DNA from: Pseudomonadota bacterium | GTDB lineage: Bacteria; Pseudomonadota; Alphaproteobacteria; Caulobacterales; Caulobacteraceae | Length of the DNA stretch: 12,170 nt | Assembly: GCA_023409795.1 (NCBI GenBank) | Contig: JAEYQX010000099.1 | Location: forward strand, 1 to 12,170 | Direction of reading: 5' to 3' | Shown: positions 1-5,323 of the stretch, in pieces | Layout: every line of letters begins with the position of its first letter | Numbering within the stretch: position 1 is the stretch's first letter | Program-made: the position numbers and the translations under genes | Notes under the pieces: model-generated | Seen by the model: the letters and a program-made list of their open reading frames with translations, nothing else | Told to the model about the DNA's origin: nothing | The model's database searches: none

Positions 1-600
1 GCAGTCGCCGGTCTCGTCGCCGGGCAGGCGCAGGGCCCCGACATAGGGCACGTCCGAATGGGCCAGGCCCGGCTCGGCCCGGCGGCAGCCCCCGGGGTCC
101 AGCAGCTCAAAGGCCACGCCCTCGGATTTCAGCACCTCGACGTCCTTGTGGGCGTCCTTAAGCTGCTTTTCGGTGCGGAACAGCTGCAGCGTGCCCTGCT
201 GGCGGCCATCATACTGGATGCAGGTCTTCTGGCGCAGCAGGTCCAGCTCGTCGCGGGCATATTCGGCCAGGCGCACCATGCGGCCCTTGTTCACCGCATA
301 GCGGGCCGGGGTGCAGTTGCGCAGCATCTGCAGGGTCCAGCGGATCATCGCCATGTCCGGGCGTGCGTGCAGGATCAGCGGCGGATGGTTCATCAGCAGC
401 CATTTGATCGCCTTGGTCGGGATGTTGGGTGCCGCCCAGGGGGCCGAGTAGCCGGGCGAGACCTGGCCCGCATTGGCATAGCTGGTTTCCAGGGCCGGAC
501 CCGACAGACGGTCCACGACCGTCACCTGGTGGCCCGCCTGGTTCAGATACCAGGCCGTGGTGGTGCCGATGACACCTGCGCCAAGGACCAGAACACGCAT
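1..600 (-). CDS. dadA: D-amino acid dehydrogenase, N-terminal 200 residues (cut by window edge)
   Basis: This is the FAD-dependent dehydrogenase that oxidatively deaminates D-amino acids, classically D-alanine, to 2-oxo acids and passes electrons to the respiratory chain from the inner face of the membrane. The reading frame from the ATG at 600 is open to the window edge. It opens with the Rossmann dinucleotide-binding motif VLGAGVIG (residues 4-11) followed by TTTAWYLN. Family-typical blocks follow: ETSYANAGQVSPGY (about 38-51), APWAAPNIPTKAIKW (53-67), MLRNC (94-98), NKGRMVRLAEY (104-114), GRQQGTLQLFRTE (132-144), and LRLPGDETGDC at the edge. From memory these match E. coli DadA closely. 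About half of the usual ~410-430 residues are present and the catalytic C-terminal half lies outside. It is divergent from an Lrp/AsnC regulator, as expected for substrate-induced control. The ribosome binding site is weak, and the leader is structured. Confidence 0.96.
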   Translation of the reverse strand, partial: MRVLVLGAGVIGTTTAWYLNQAGHQVTVVDRLSGPALETSYANAGQVSPGYSAPWAAPNIPTKAIKWLLMNHPPLILHARPDMAMIRWTLQMLRNCTPARYAVNKGRMVRLAEYARDELDLLRQKTCIQYDGRQQGTLQLFRTEKQLKDAHKDVEVLKSEGVAFELLDPGGCRRAEPGLAHSDVPYVGALRLPGDETGDC

Positions 601-637
601 CTCATACGCTCGCGCTATGAGGCCCGATGCGGGCCTC
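601..637 (-). promoter_or_regulatory. dadA leader with two overlapping, mutually exclusive hairpins
   Basis: Just upstream of the dadA start codon are two stems that share bases. The distal stem pairs 619-626 with 630-637 (GAGGCCCG/CGGGCCTC, 8 perfect pairs, 3-base loop). The proximal stem pairs 601-606 with 616-621 (CTCATA/TATGAG, 6 pairs) and directly abuts the ATG. Bases 619-621 belong to both stems, so only one can form fully. A GGGAGG stretch, the best Shine-Dalgarno-like sequence in the leader, lies at the base of the distal stem, about 33 bases from the ATG. A role in translation control is inference; the pairing is read directly. Confidence 0.4.
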
Positions 638-681
638 CCTTAGCGGCAAGCTACGCGTAAAAATCAGGCCATTCCTGTCTG

Positions 682-721
682 ATTGCGAATGAATGTGCGG
701 TGATGCTAAATGTTCCGCAAT
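682..721. promoter_or_regulatory. Inverted repeat in the divergent dadA/Lrp promoter region, candidate regulator site
   Basis: ATTGCG at 682-687 and CGCAAT at 716-721 are exact inverted copies, with starts 34 bases apart, about three helical turns. This spacing suits a multimeric Lrp/AsnC protein wrapping DNA. The repeat lies between dadA and the regulator gene, upstream of the preferred regulator start at 752. The arms are short and could be chance. Assignment as the binding site of the neighbouring regulator is inference. Confidence 0.3.
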
Positions 722-751
722 TATCTGCCACCCGTGCGACAGGATATTGTG

Positions 752-1195
752 ATGCTGCTGGATGAAGTGGATCGCCGGATCGTCCAGAAACTGCGCACGG
801 ACGGGCGCATCAGCAATGCCGACCTGGCCGAGCAGGTGGGGCTGTCGGCCTCGGCCTGCCTGCGGCGGGTGCGCCAGCTGGAGGCGCGCGGCGTGATCCG
901 GGGCTATACCGCCATCCTGGGCGCGGACGAGGAGGAGGGGATCGTCGCCTTCGTCCAGATCACCCTGGAAAAACAGACGGATGAGCAGATGCGCAAGTTC
1001 GAGGAGGCGGTGCGCCACTATTCCGAAATCCGCGACTGCTACCTGATGGCCGGGGCGGCGGACTATATCGTGCGGGCGGTGGCCCCCGGCATGGCCGCCT
1101 ATGAGGTGTTGCACAAGGATGTGCTGTCGCGCCTGCCCGGCGTGTCGCGCATCCAGTCCAGCCTGGCGATCCGCAATGTGCTGAAAGCGCGATAG
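752..1195 (+). CDS. Lrp/AsnC-family transcriptional regulator (DadR-like by context)
   Basis: This is a small DNA-binding regulator that senses amino acids, expected to control the divergent dadA gene. It has the family layout: the opening LDEVDRRIVQKLRTDGRIS, a winged helix-turn-helix around residues 20-43 with the hallmark GLSASACLRRVRQLE, then IRGYTAIL leading into the RAM ligand-binding and oligomerisation domain (about 62-142), including DCYLMAGAADYIVRA. The length of 147 residues is normal for the family. I chose ATG 752 because the conserved N-terminus begins there and AGGA at 741-744 sits 7 bases upstream. The same frame is open to ATG 710, which would add 14 residues, lacks a good ribosome binding site and would cover part of the inverted repeat. 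A GGCGG/CCGCC hairpin (1196-1211) follows the stop but has no T-run. The family is certain. The specific role as activator of D-amino acid catabolism rests on synteny with dadA. Confidence 0.92.
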   Translation: MLLDEVDRRIVQKLRTDGRISNADLAEQVGLSASACLRRVRQLEARGVIRGYTAILGADEEEGIVAFVQITLEKQTDEQMRKFEEAVRHYSEIRDCYLMAGAADYIVRAVAPGMAAYEVLHKDVLSRLPGVSRIQSSLAIRNVLKAR

Positions 1196-1266
1196 GGCGG
1201 CATAATCCGCCGCGCCAGGCCCAAGTGGCCGTTGACCCCCGCAGCGCAAGGCGTCAAACCCGCCTG

Positions 1267-2940
1267 ATGCTACAGAACCTTGAATCCCTGTCCCGTGAGG
1301 CCCGTTCGTGGCCGTTTGAGCAAGCGCGCAACCTGCTGGCCCACGTGCTCAAGAAACGGCTGTCGGATGCCGACCGCAATGCGGCCAGGCTGCTGATCGA
1401 CGCGGGCAAGACGGACGAGGCTCTGGCCACCTTCGAGGGCCTGGCCCGCCCGGTGATCCTGGAAACCGGCTATGGCCCGTCGGGCCTGCCGCACATGGGC
1501 ACCTTTGGCGAGGTGGCCCGCACCACCATGGTCCGCAATGCCTTCCGCGCCCTGACCGGCGATCACTGGCAGACGCGGCTGGTGGCCTTCAGCGACGACA
1601 TGGACGGCCTGCGCAAGGTGCCCGAGGGCATTCCCAACCCGGAAATGCTGCGCGAGGACCTGAACCTGCCGCTGACGAAGGTGCGTGACCCCTTCGGCAC
1701 CCATGACAGCTTTGGCGCGCACAACAACGCCCGCCTGCGCGCCTTCCTGGACAGCTTCGGCTTCGACTATGATTTCATGTCCTCGACCGAGACCTACCGG
1801 TCCGGCCGTTTCGACGAGACCCTGCTGACCCTGCTTGAGCGGTTCGACAAGGTCATGGGCATCATGCTGCCGACCCTGGGTGAGGAGCGCCGCGCCACCT
1901 ATTCGCCCTTCCTGCCGGTCAGCCCGATCACCGGCTATGTGCTGCAGGTGCCGACGCTGGAGCGCAATGTCGAAAGGGGCACCATCGTCTTTGACGACCC
2001 GGCCGGTGGTCGCACCGAGGTTCCGGTCACGGGCGGCCATGTAAAGCTGCAGTGGAAGCCGGACTGGGCCATGCGCTGGACCGCGCTGGACGTCGACTAT
2101 GAGATGTCGGGCAAGGACCTGATCGAAAGCGTGCGCGAGAGCGGCAAGATCTGTCGTGCCCTGGGCGGCACCCCGCCCGAAGGCTTCAACTACGAGCTGT
2201 TCCTGGACATCGAGGGCAAGAAGATCTCGAAGTCCAAGGGCAATGGCCTGACCATGGACGAATGGCTGCGCTATGGCACGCCCGAGAGCCTGTCCTGGTA
2301 TATGTTCCAGTCGCCCAAGTCGGCCAAGAGTCTGCACTTCAACGTCATCCCGCGCGCGACGGACGACTATCTGTCCTTCATCGAGCAGTTCAAGACCCAG
2401 GAACCGCTCAAGCAGATGGACAATGCCGTCTGGCACATCCACGGCGGCAACCCGCCGCAGGTGTCCAGCCCGGTGTCGTTTGCCCTGCTGCTGAACCTGG
2501 TGGGCGTGGCCAATGCCTCGTCCAAGGCGCAGCTGTGGGCCTATTTCGCCAAATACCTGCCGGACGCCACGCCCGAGAGCGAGCCCATGCTGGATCGCCT
2601 GATGGGCTATGCGCTGAACTACTACGAGGACTTCGTGAAGCCCTCGAAGACCTATCGCCTGCCCAGCGACAAGGAAAAGGCGGCGCTGCTGGACCTGGCC
2701 GAACGGCTGAAGGCCCTGCCGGCCGATACCACGGATGGCGAGCTGATCCAGAACGAGGTCTATGCCGTGGGCAAGGCGCACGAGTTCGAGCCGCTGCGCG
2801 CCTGGTTCCAGGCCCTGTATGAGATCCTGCTGGGGGCCTCGCAGGGGCCGCGGTTTGGCTCGTTCGCGGCCATCTATGGCCTGGAGCAGACGATTGCCCT
2901 GCTTGAGGCCGGGGCCAATGGCGAGATGGCCAGGGGCTGA
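1267..2940 (+). CDS. lysS: Lysine--tRNA ligase, class I (archaeal type)
   Basis: This enzyme charges tRNA-Lys with lysine in the cytoplasm. It is the class I enzyme (also called lysK), unrelated to the class II LysRS of most bacteria but normal in alphaproteobacteria. The class I signatures are present: the HIGH-equivalent PHMG at residues 75-78 inside ETGYGPSGLPHMGTFGEV, and the KMSKS-equivalent KISKSKG at 319-325. Between them are FSDDMDGLRKVP (108-119) and DVDYEMSGKDL (275-285), both typical of the family. The C-terminal anticodon-binding region follows. The product is 557 residues from ATG 1267. A GTG at 1225 in the same frame would add 14 residues that look non-homologous. No start has a strong ribosome binding site; AAGGCG lies about 13 bases before 1267. 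From memory, residues 26-62 (between WPFEQARNLL and RPVILETGYG) look longer than in other alphaproteobacterial enzymes. It seems to be a single gene closed by a strong terminator. Confidence 0.95.
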   Translation: MLQNLESLSREARSWPFEQARNLLAHVLKKRLSDADRNAARLLIDAGKTDEALATFEGLARPVILETGYGPSGLPHMGTFGEVARTTMVRNAFRALTGDHWQTRLVAFSDDMDGLRKVPEGIPNPEMLREDLNLPLTKVRDPFGTHDSFGAHNNARLRAFLDSFGFDYDFMSSTETYRSGRFDETLLTLLERFDKVMGIMLPTLGEERRATYSPFLPVSPITGYVLQVPTLERNVERGTIVFDDPAGGRTEVPVTGGHVKLQWKPDWAMRWTALDVDYEMSGKDLIESVRESGKICRALGGTPPEGFNYELFLDIEGKKISKSKGNGLTMDEWLRYGTPESLSWYMFQSPKSAKSLHFNVIPRATDDYLSFIEQFKTQEPLKQMDNAVWHIHGGNPPQVSSPVSFALLLNLVGVANASSKAQLWAYFAKYLPDATPESEPMLDRLMGYALNYYEDFVKPSKTYRLPSDKEKAALLDLAERLKALPADTTDGELIQNEVYAVGKAHEFEPLRAWFQALYEILLGASQGPRFGSFAAIYGLEQTIALLEAGANGEMARG

Positions 2941-2968
2941 CCCGGCCCGCCATCGTCAGAAGGAACAA

Positions 2969-2996
2969 GCCGTCCGGGAAACCGGGCGGCTTTTTT
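2969..2996 (+). terminator. Rho-independent terminator of lysS
   Basis: The 9-bp stem GCCGTCCGG/CCGGGCGGC (2969-2977 with 2982-2990, one T-G wobble) has a GAAA tetraloop and is followed directly by six T. It lies 28 bases after the lysS stop and closes that transcript before the next gene. Confidence 0.92.
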
Positions 2997-3100
2997 CGTG
3001 GCGGCCGTCAAGATGAACCAATCCTGACAATCAGGCTTGGGGAGCCTTCAGGCTGGGCCGCGCATTGTCTGATCCGACATCTCGATGACAGGAGAGAGCA

Positions 3101-3580
3101 ATGTCCAAGATCTATATGGCCGGTCTGGCTGCCGCCGCCCTGGTGACCAGCATGGGCGCATCCGCCGTGCCGATGAGCGCCGCCGCCATGCCCCAGGCCA
3201 ATGGCATTACCAACTGTGACGCCCCCGGTGGCCGCCAGCGAGCCGGTGCCGCCATCGGTGCCGTGCTGGGTGGCCTGGCCGGCAGCCAGATTTCCAAGAA
3301 CGAGCGCGCCCTCGGGGCCGTGGTCGGGGCCGGTGCCGGTGCTGCGGCCGGTTCCTACATCGGCTGTAACCAGCAGCGGACCCGCGCCATCGCCGATGCG
3401 CCCGCCGGTGACTATCGCGCCACCGCCAACCTGAGAATCCGCACCGGCCCGGGCACCAATTATCGCCAGACCGGCAGCCTGTCGGCAGGCCAGCCCTTTA
3501 CGGCCATCGGCTCGCAGGGGGAATGGGTCCAGATCGCCGGCGGCGGTTGGGTCAGCGCCCACTACGTGGCTCCGAACTGA
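3101..3580 (+). CDS. Exported glycine-zipper and SH3 (SH3b) domain protein
   Basis: This is a predicted envelope protein of 159 residues. It starts with an Sec-type signal peptide (MSKIYMAGLAAAALVTSMG), with likely cleavage after ASA at about residue 22. A glycine-zipper segment spans roughly 44-88, alternating small residues as in GAAIGAVLGGLAGSQI and GAVVGAGAGAAAGSYIG, the pattern of membrane-inserting Gly-zipper outer-membrane proteins. The C-terminus (about 104-157) is a bacterial SH3 fold, recognised by DYRATANLRIRTGPGTNY and ending GGGWVSAHYV; such modules often bind peptidoglycan. Two cysteines (C39, C89) flank the zipper and could form a disulfide in the periplasm. The start is supported by GGAGAG at 3091-3096, four bases before the ATG. 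The gene stands between two terminators, so it is its own transcription unit. A role in linking outer membrane and cell wall is inference; the exact function is unknown. Confidence 0.9.
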   Translation: MSKIYMAGLAAAALVTSMGASAVPMSAAAMPQANGITNCDAPGGRQRAGAAIGAVLGGLAGSQISKNERALGAVVGAGAGAAAGSYIGCNQQRTRAIADAPAGDYRATANLRIRTGPGTNYRQTGSLSAGQPFTAIGSQGEWVQIAGGGWVSAHYVAPN

Positions 3581-3608
3581 GGCCACGCCATAACTCAGGA
3601 TTGAAGAA

Positions 3609-3634
3609 GGTCGCCGGAAACGGCGGCCTTTTTT
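3609..3634 (+). terminator. Rho-independent terminator after the SH3 gene
   Basis: The 8-bp stem GGTCGCCG/CGGCGGCC (3609-3616 with 3621-3628, one T-G wobble) has a GAAA loop and six following T (3629-3634). The T-run overlaps the stop codon of the convergent S24 regulator gene by two bases. On the other strand the stem is followed by a poor T-run, so it would terminate that gene weakly at best. Confidence 0.88.
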
Positions 3635-4280
3635 ACTGGCTGACCCACAGGATGCGGGCCATCCACTGGACCTCGGCCCGGGGCAGGGTGCGGGGCGGAT
3701 AGTCCGGGTTGATCGAGGCCAGGGTCACCTCGGTAGAGGACAGGGCCGCGATCTCCTTGGCCAGGGTCTCGCCCTGGGCGGTGCGCACGACGACGCGGTC
3801 ACCCTTGCGCACATCAGTGGCGGCCAGGTCGACGATGATGCGGTCACCCTCACGATAGAGGGGCGTCATGGAATCGCCGGTGATCTGCAGGCTCAGCAGG
3901 GTGTCGGACGGGCGGGGCAGGGTGGTCTGGTCCCAGCCCTCGGCCACTGGCAGGCCTGCCTCGTCGAAGAAGCCGTCCGTGCCCGCCTGGGCCAGGCCCA
4001 GCAGGGGAATGGTGTCGGCGTCCGTCGCCGGACGGCCCTCGGCCAGGTTGGCAAAGGCCTGCAGCGACAGGCCCGTCGCCGACAGGACCCGGTTCAGGCT
4101 CTCGGTCGAGGGCCAGCGGGGCCGCGGCGGCGTGCCGGGCCCGAACCGCTTGGACGGATTGAAACTGGTCGGATCCAGCCCTGCCAGCCGCGCCAGCCCC
4201 GACGGCGACAACCCCTCGCGCGCCGCCAGCGCATCAAGGGCCTTCCAGAGATGGTCATGAGACAGGGGCAAGGCGGGCAT
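3633..4280 (-). CDS. S24-family (LexA/CI-like) helix-turn-helix repressor with intact self-cleavage residues
   Basis: This 215-residue protein has two parts. The N-terminal ~80 residues form an XRE-like DNA-binding region (LSPSGLARLAGLDPTSFN at about 24-41, then RPRWPSTESLNRVLSATG at 53-70). The C-terminal ~125 residues form a LexA/UmuD-type S24 peptidase domain. Its catalytic Ser is in QITGDSMTP (S137) and its Lys in ETLAKEI (K175), 38 residues apart, close to LexA spacing. A matching Ala-Gly cleavage site sits at residues 99-100 in GLAQAGTDG. By family knowledge such proteins repress target genes and cleave themselves when RecA filaments form. It is too divergent in its DNA-binding part to be LexA itself. 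ATG 4280 is the only plausible start and has no clear ribosome binding site. Two CCT..AGG palindromes lie just upstream and suggest autoregulation. It may be a conserved chromosomal alphaproteobacterial regulator or a domesticated phage repressor. Confidence 0.88.
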   Translation of the reverse strand: MPALPLSHDHLWKALDALAAREGLSPSGLARLAGLDPTSFNPSKRFGPGTPPRPRWPSTESLNRVLSATGLSLQAFANLAEGRPATDADTIPLLGLAQAGTDGFFDEAGLPVAEGWDQTTLPRPSDTLLSLQITGDSMTPLYREGDRIIVDLAATDVRKGDRVVVRTAQGETLAKEIAALSSTEVTLASINPDYPPRTLPRAEVQWMARILWVSQ

Positions 4281-4293
4281 CCGTGTGGAGATG

Positions 4294-4317
4294 CCTAGCC
4301 TAGGGAACCTGTTTAGG
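4294..4317. promoter_or_regulatory. Paired CCT..AGG palindromes upstream of the S24 repressor, candidate operators
   Basis: CCTAG-C-CTAGG (4294-4304) is a perfect odd palindrome, and CCTGTTTAGG (4308-4317) repeats the outer CCT..AGG arms 14 bases further from the gene. Both lie in the 42-base gap between the membrane protein gene and the S24 repressor start. Position and symmetry fit autorepressor sites. Binding is inference. Confidence 0.4.
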
Positions 4318-4322
4318 AATAT

Positions 4323-4778
4323 CTACCTAATAATCCGATCGCTTTCGAAGTCGCTCATTTCCGCGACTTTACGTTCCTGCCATGCCCAGAAAGTGCCGAT
4401 AGCAATCGAGAGCATTATCCCATATCCGGTCAAATTAACGACGGTATAGAAGGCCGATATAGTTGGCTTGAGATGCAGCATTACCATTACATGGCTGGTA
4501 ACGGCCAGAAGTTGGAGGGCACATGCCCAGACGGGCCAGGATCGTGGGGCCTTCCAGACCATGCTGCCAAAGATAACTAGCATGGTAACGTCGAGAGCAA
4601 ACATCAGCCACTGGACGCCAGCGAAGTCCATTCTGGTCTGAACGATAAGAGAGGCTAGCCAACCCAACAGGAACGCGCTGCCGCCGATCCGTTCAGGTGC
4701 ACCGCCTTTCAACAGCGCAAAAGCTGCCACTAGCGCGACGAAGGCTGCGCCTATCAGGGCAGGCCAAGTCTCAAACAT
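4323..4778 (-). CDS. Small integral membrane protein, about five transmembrane helices, unknown function
   Basis: I do not recognise this protein. From ATG 4778 it has 151 residues with about five hydrophobic segments at 6-24, 30-47, 53-74, 79-101 and 107-132, separated by short charged turns (KGGAPERIGG at 24-33, WKAPRSWP at 75-82). The polar C-terminal tail ends SDFESDRIIR. There is no signal peptide, enzyme motif or conserved metal ligand. A longer form from GTG 4823 would add 15 residues (RYYCPHDDRRGGAF before the Met), but it has no ribosome binding site and would translate through a perfect hairpin, so I prefer 4778. Its DNA is strikingly AT-richer than everything nearby: two 60-base lines I counted (4381-4440 and 4441-4500) are about 45-47% GC, against clearly higher GC in the flanking genes. 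This suggests horizontal acquisition, perhaps from a phage. The S24 repressor lies 42 bases downstream on the same strand. Confidence 0.75.
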   Translation of the reverse strand: MFETWPALIGAAFVALVAAFALLKGGAPERIGGSAFLLGWLASLIVQTRMDFAGVQWLMFALDVTMLVIFGSMVWKAPRSWPVWACALQLLAVTSHVMVMLHLKPTISAFYTVVNLTGYGIMLSIAIGTFWAWQERKVAEMSDFESDRIIR

Positions 4779-4784
4779 GAAAGC

Positions 4785-4810
4785 GCCCCCACGACGATCA
4801 TCGTGGGGGC
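4785..4810 (-). promoter_or_regulatory. Perfect 10-bp hairpin at the start of the membrane protein gene
   Basis: GCCCCCACGA (4785-4794) and TCGTGGGGGC (4801-4810) pair perfectly around a 6-base loop. On the minus strand the 3' arm ends six bases before the ATG at 4778 and contains the only purine-rich (GGGGG) stretch that could bind ribosomes, so folding would hide it. No good T-run follows on either strand, which argues against a simple terminator. An attenuator or translation-control role, or a relic terminator from a lost upstream gene, are both possible. Confidence 0.5.
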
Positions 4811-4866
4811 AATAGTAACGCACTTTTCTGGCCCGAGGGCTCCCAAAAGCGAGTCTAACGGAAAAT

Positions 4867-5214
4867 TCATGCCACGCGCAGGTGGTCTCCCTGACGCGTC
4901 ATGGGGCGATCATCCCATTCCTCGGGCTTGTTGACGGGGCCGACGTTATAGGTGCCCCAGCCCATGCGGCGGTGGTCCTTTTGCATTTCGGCGTGGGCGG
5001 CGACGATGGCTTCGCGGGCCTGGGCCAGGGCGGCGATGGTTTCCATGGCCTTGGTCTGCGAGCCGCTGGCGGCGACCGGCGAGATCGCCAGGGCGGCGCG
5101 GCCGCCGATCATGGATTGCACAAGGGCGGTGGCGCGGACGATGGCCTCATCCACGGCCTTTTCCGTGGCGTGGAGATCAGCAGCGACACTGGCGATGACG
5201 TCAGCACGTTCCAT
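4867..5214 (-). CDS. Hypothetical helical protein, 115 residues, with CtrA-type sites upstream
   Basis: I do not recognise a family. The 115 residues have no signal peptide and no membrane segment. Residues 1-38 (MERADVIASVAADLHATEK and onward) and 53-82 (TKAMETIAALAQAREAIVA then HAEMQKDH) look strongly helical and rich in Ala/Glu/Lys, like a helical bundle or short coiled coil. They are joined by a Gly/Ala/Pro/Ser linker (38-52). The C-terminal tail is distinctive: HRRMGWGTYNVGPVNKPEEW (81-100), aromatic and proline-rich like a short linear or docking motif. The start is well supported: on the minus strand GAGGGG precedes the ATG at 5214 by seven bases. That ribosome binding site is embedded in a TTAA-N7-TTAAC motif, so cell-cycle control through CtrA is possible. 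The gene lies between a double-hotdog thioesterase gene and the low-GC membrane gene, and no operon partner is obvious. Codon use looks native. Confidence 0.8.
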   Translation of the reverse strand: MERADVIASVAADLHATEKAVDEAIVRATALVQSMIGGRAALAISPVAASGSQTKAMETIAALAQAREAIVAAHAEMQKDHRRMGWGTYNVGPVNKPEEWDDRPMTRQGDHLRVA

Positions 5215-5216
5215 TG

Positions 5217-5232
5217 GTTAACCCCTCATTAA
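5217..5232 (-). promoter_or_regulatory. Candidate CtrA binding site, TTAA-N7-TTAAC
   Basis: On the minus strand this reads TTAATGAGGGGTTAAC, an exact match to the Caulobacterales CtrA consensus TTAA-N7-TTAAC. It lies three to eighteen bases upstream of the 5214 start codon, and its spacer doubles as the ribosome binding site (GAGGGG). CtrA bound this close would be expected to repress or overlap initiation. The match could be partly coincidental because of the ribosome binding site. Two further TTAA motifs upstream make chance less likely. Confidence 0.45.
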
Positions 5233-5244
5233 TAAAATGCAGGG

Positions 5245-5268
5245 AAGTCTTAATACGGGTTAAGACTT
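5245..5268. promoter_or_regulatory. Perfect 9-bp inverted repeat AAGTCTTAA/TTAAGACTT
   Basis: AAGTCTTAA (5245-5253) and TTAAGACTT (5260-5268) flank a 6-base spacer. The inner TTAA boxes are six bases apart, one short of the CtrA spacing. On the plus strand the repeat runs into five T in total, which resembles a terminator, but there is no plus-strand gene upstream to terminate. On the minus strand, the direction of the genes, no T-run follows. An operator in the control region of the 5214 gene is the better reading. Confidence 0.4.
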
Positions 5269-5305
5269 TTTGGTAGTAGATTTTTTACCTTATTTCGCAC
5301 TTTTT

Positions 5306-5313
5306 ATGGTTAA
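5306..5313 (-). promoter_or_regulatory. Candidate CtrA-type 8-mer TTAACCAT
   Basis: On the minus strand this is TTAACCAT, the shorter motif I recall as enriched in CtrA-controlled promoters of Caulobacter. It lies about 92 bases upstream of the 5214 start and ten bases past the thioesterase stop, in an AT-rich stretch with the T/A runs expected of a promoter region. An 8-mer alone is weak evidence. Confidence 0.3.
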
Positions 5314-5323
5314 CGAAACCCGG

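Noticed and set aside
710..751. Upstream start (ATG 710) for the Lrp-family regulator
   Set aside because: It lacks a ribosome binding site and adds residues outside the conserved family N-terminus. ATG 752 has AGGA at good spacing.
1196..1211. GGCGG/CCGCC hairpin after the Lrp-family gene as a terminator
   Set aside because: The stem is only five pairs with no T-run, so not enough to call.
1270..2781. Long open frame on the minus strand opposite lysS (503 codons)
   Set aside because: It mirrors the codon pattern of the well-supported lysS gene, is His/Gly/Gln/Arg-rich in the way high-GC antisense frames are, and resembles no family.
3023..3035. CCTGA-CAA-TCAGG inverted repeat upstream of the SH3 gene
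   Set aside because: The arms are five bases and no regulator context supports an operator; likely chance.
4777..4815. Short plus-strand frame MKAPPRRSSWGQ overlapping the hairpin
   Set aside because: Twelve codons with no ribosome binding site; most of it simply encodes the inverted repeat.
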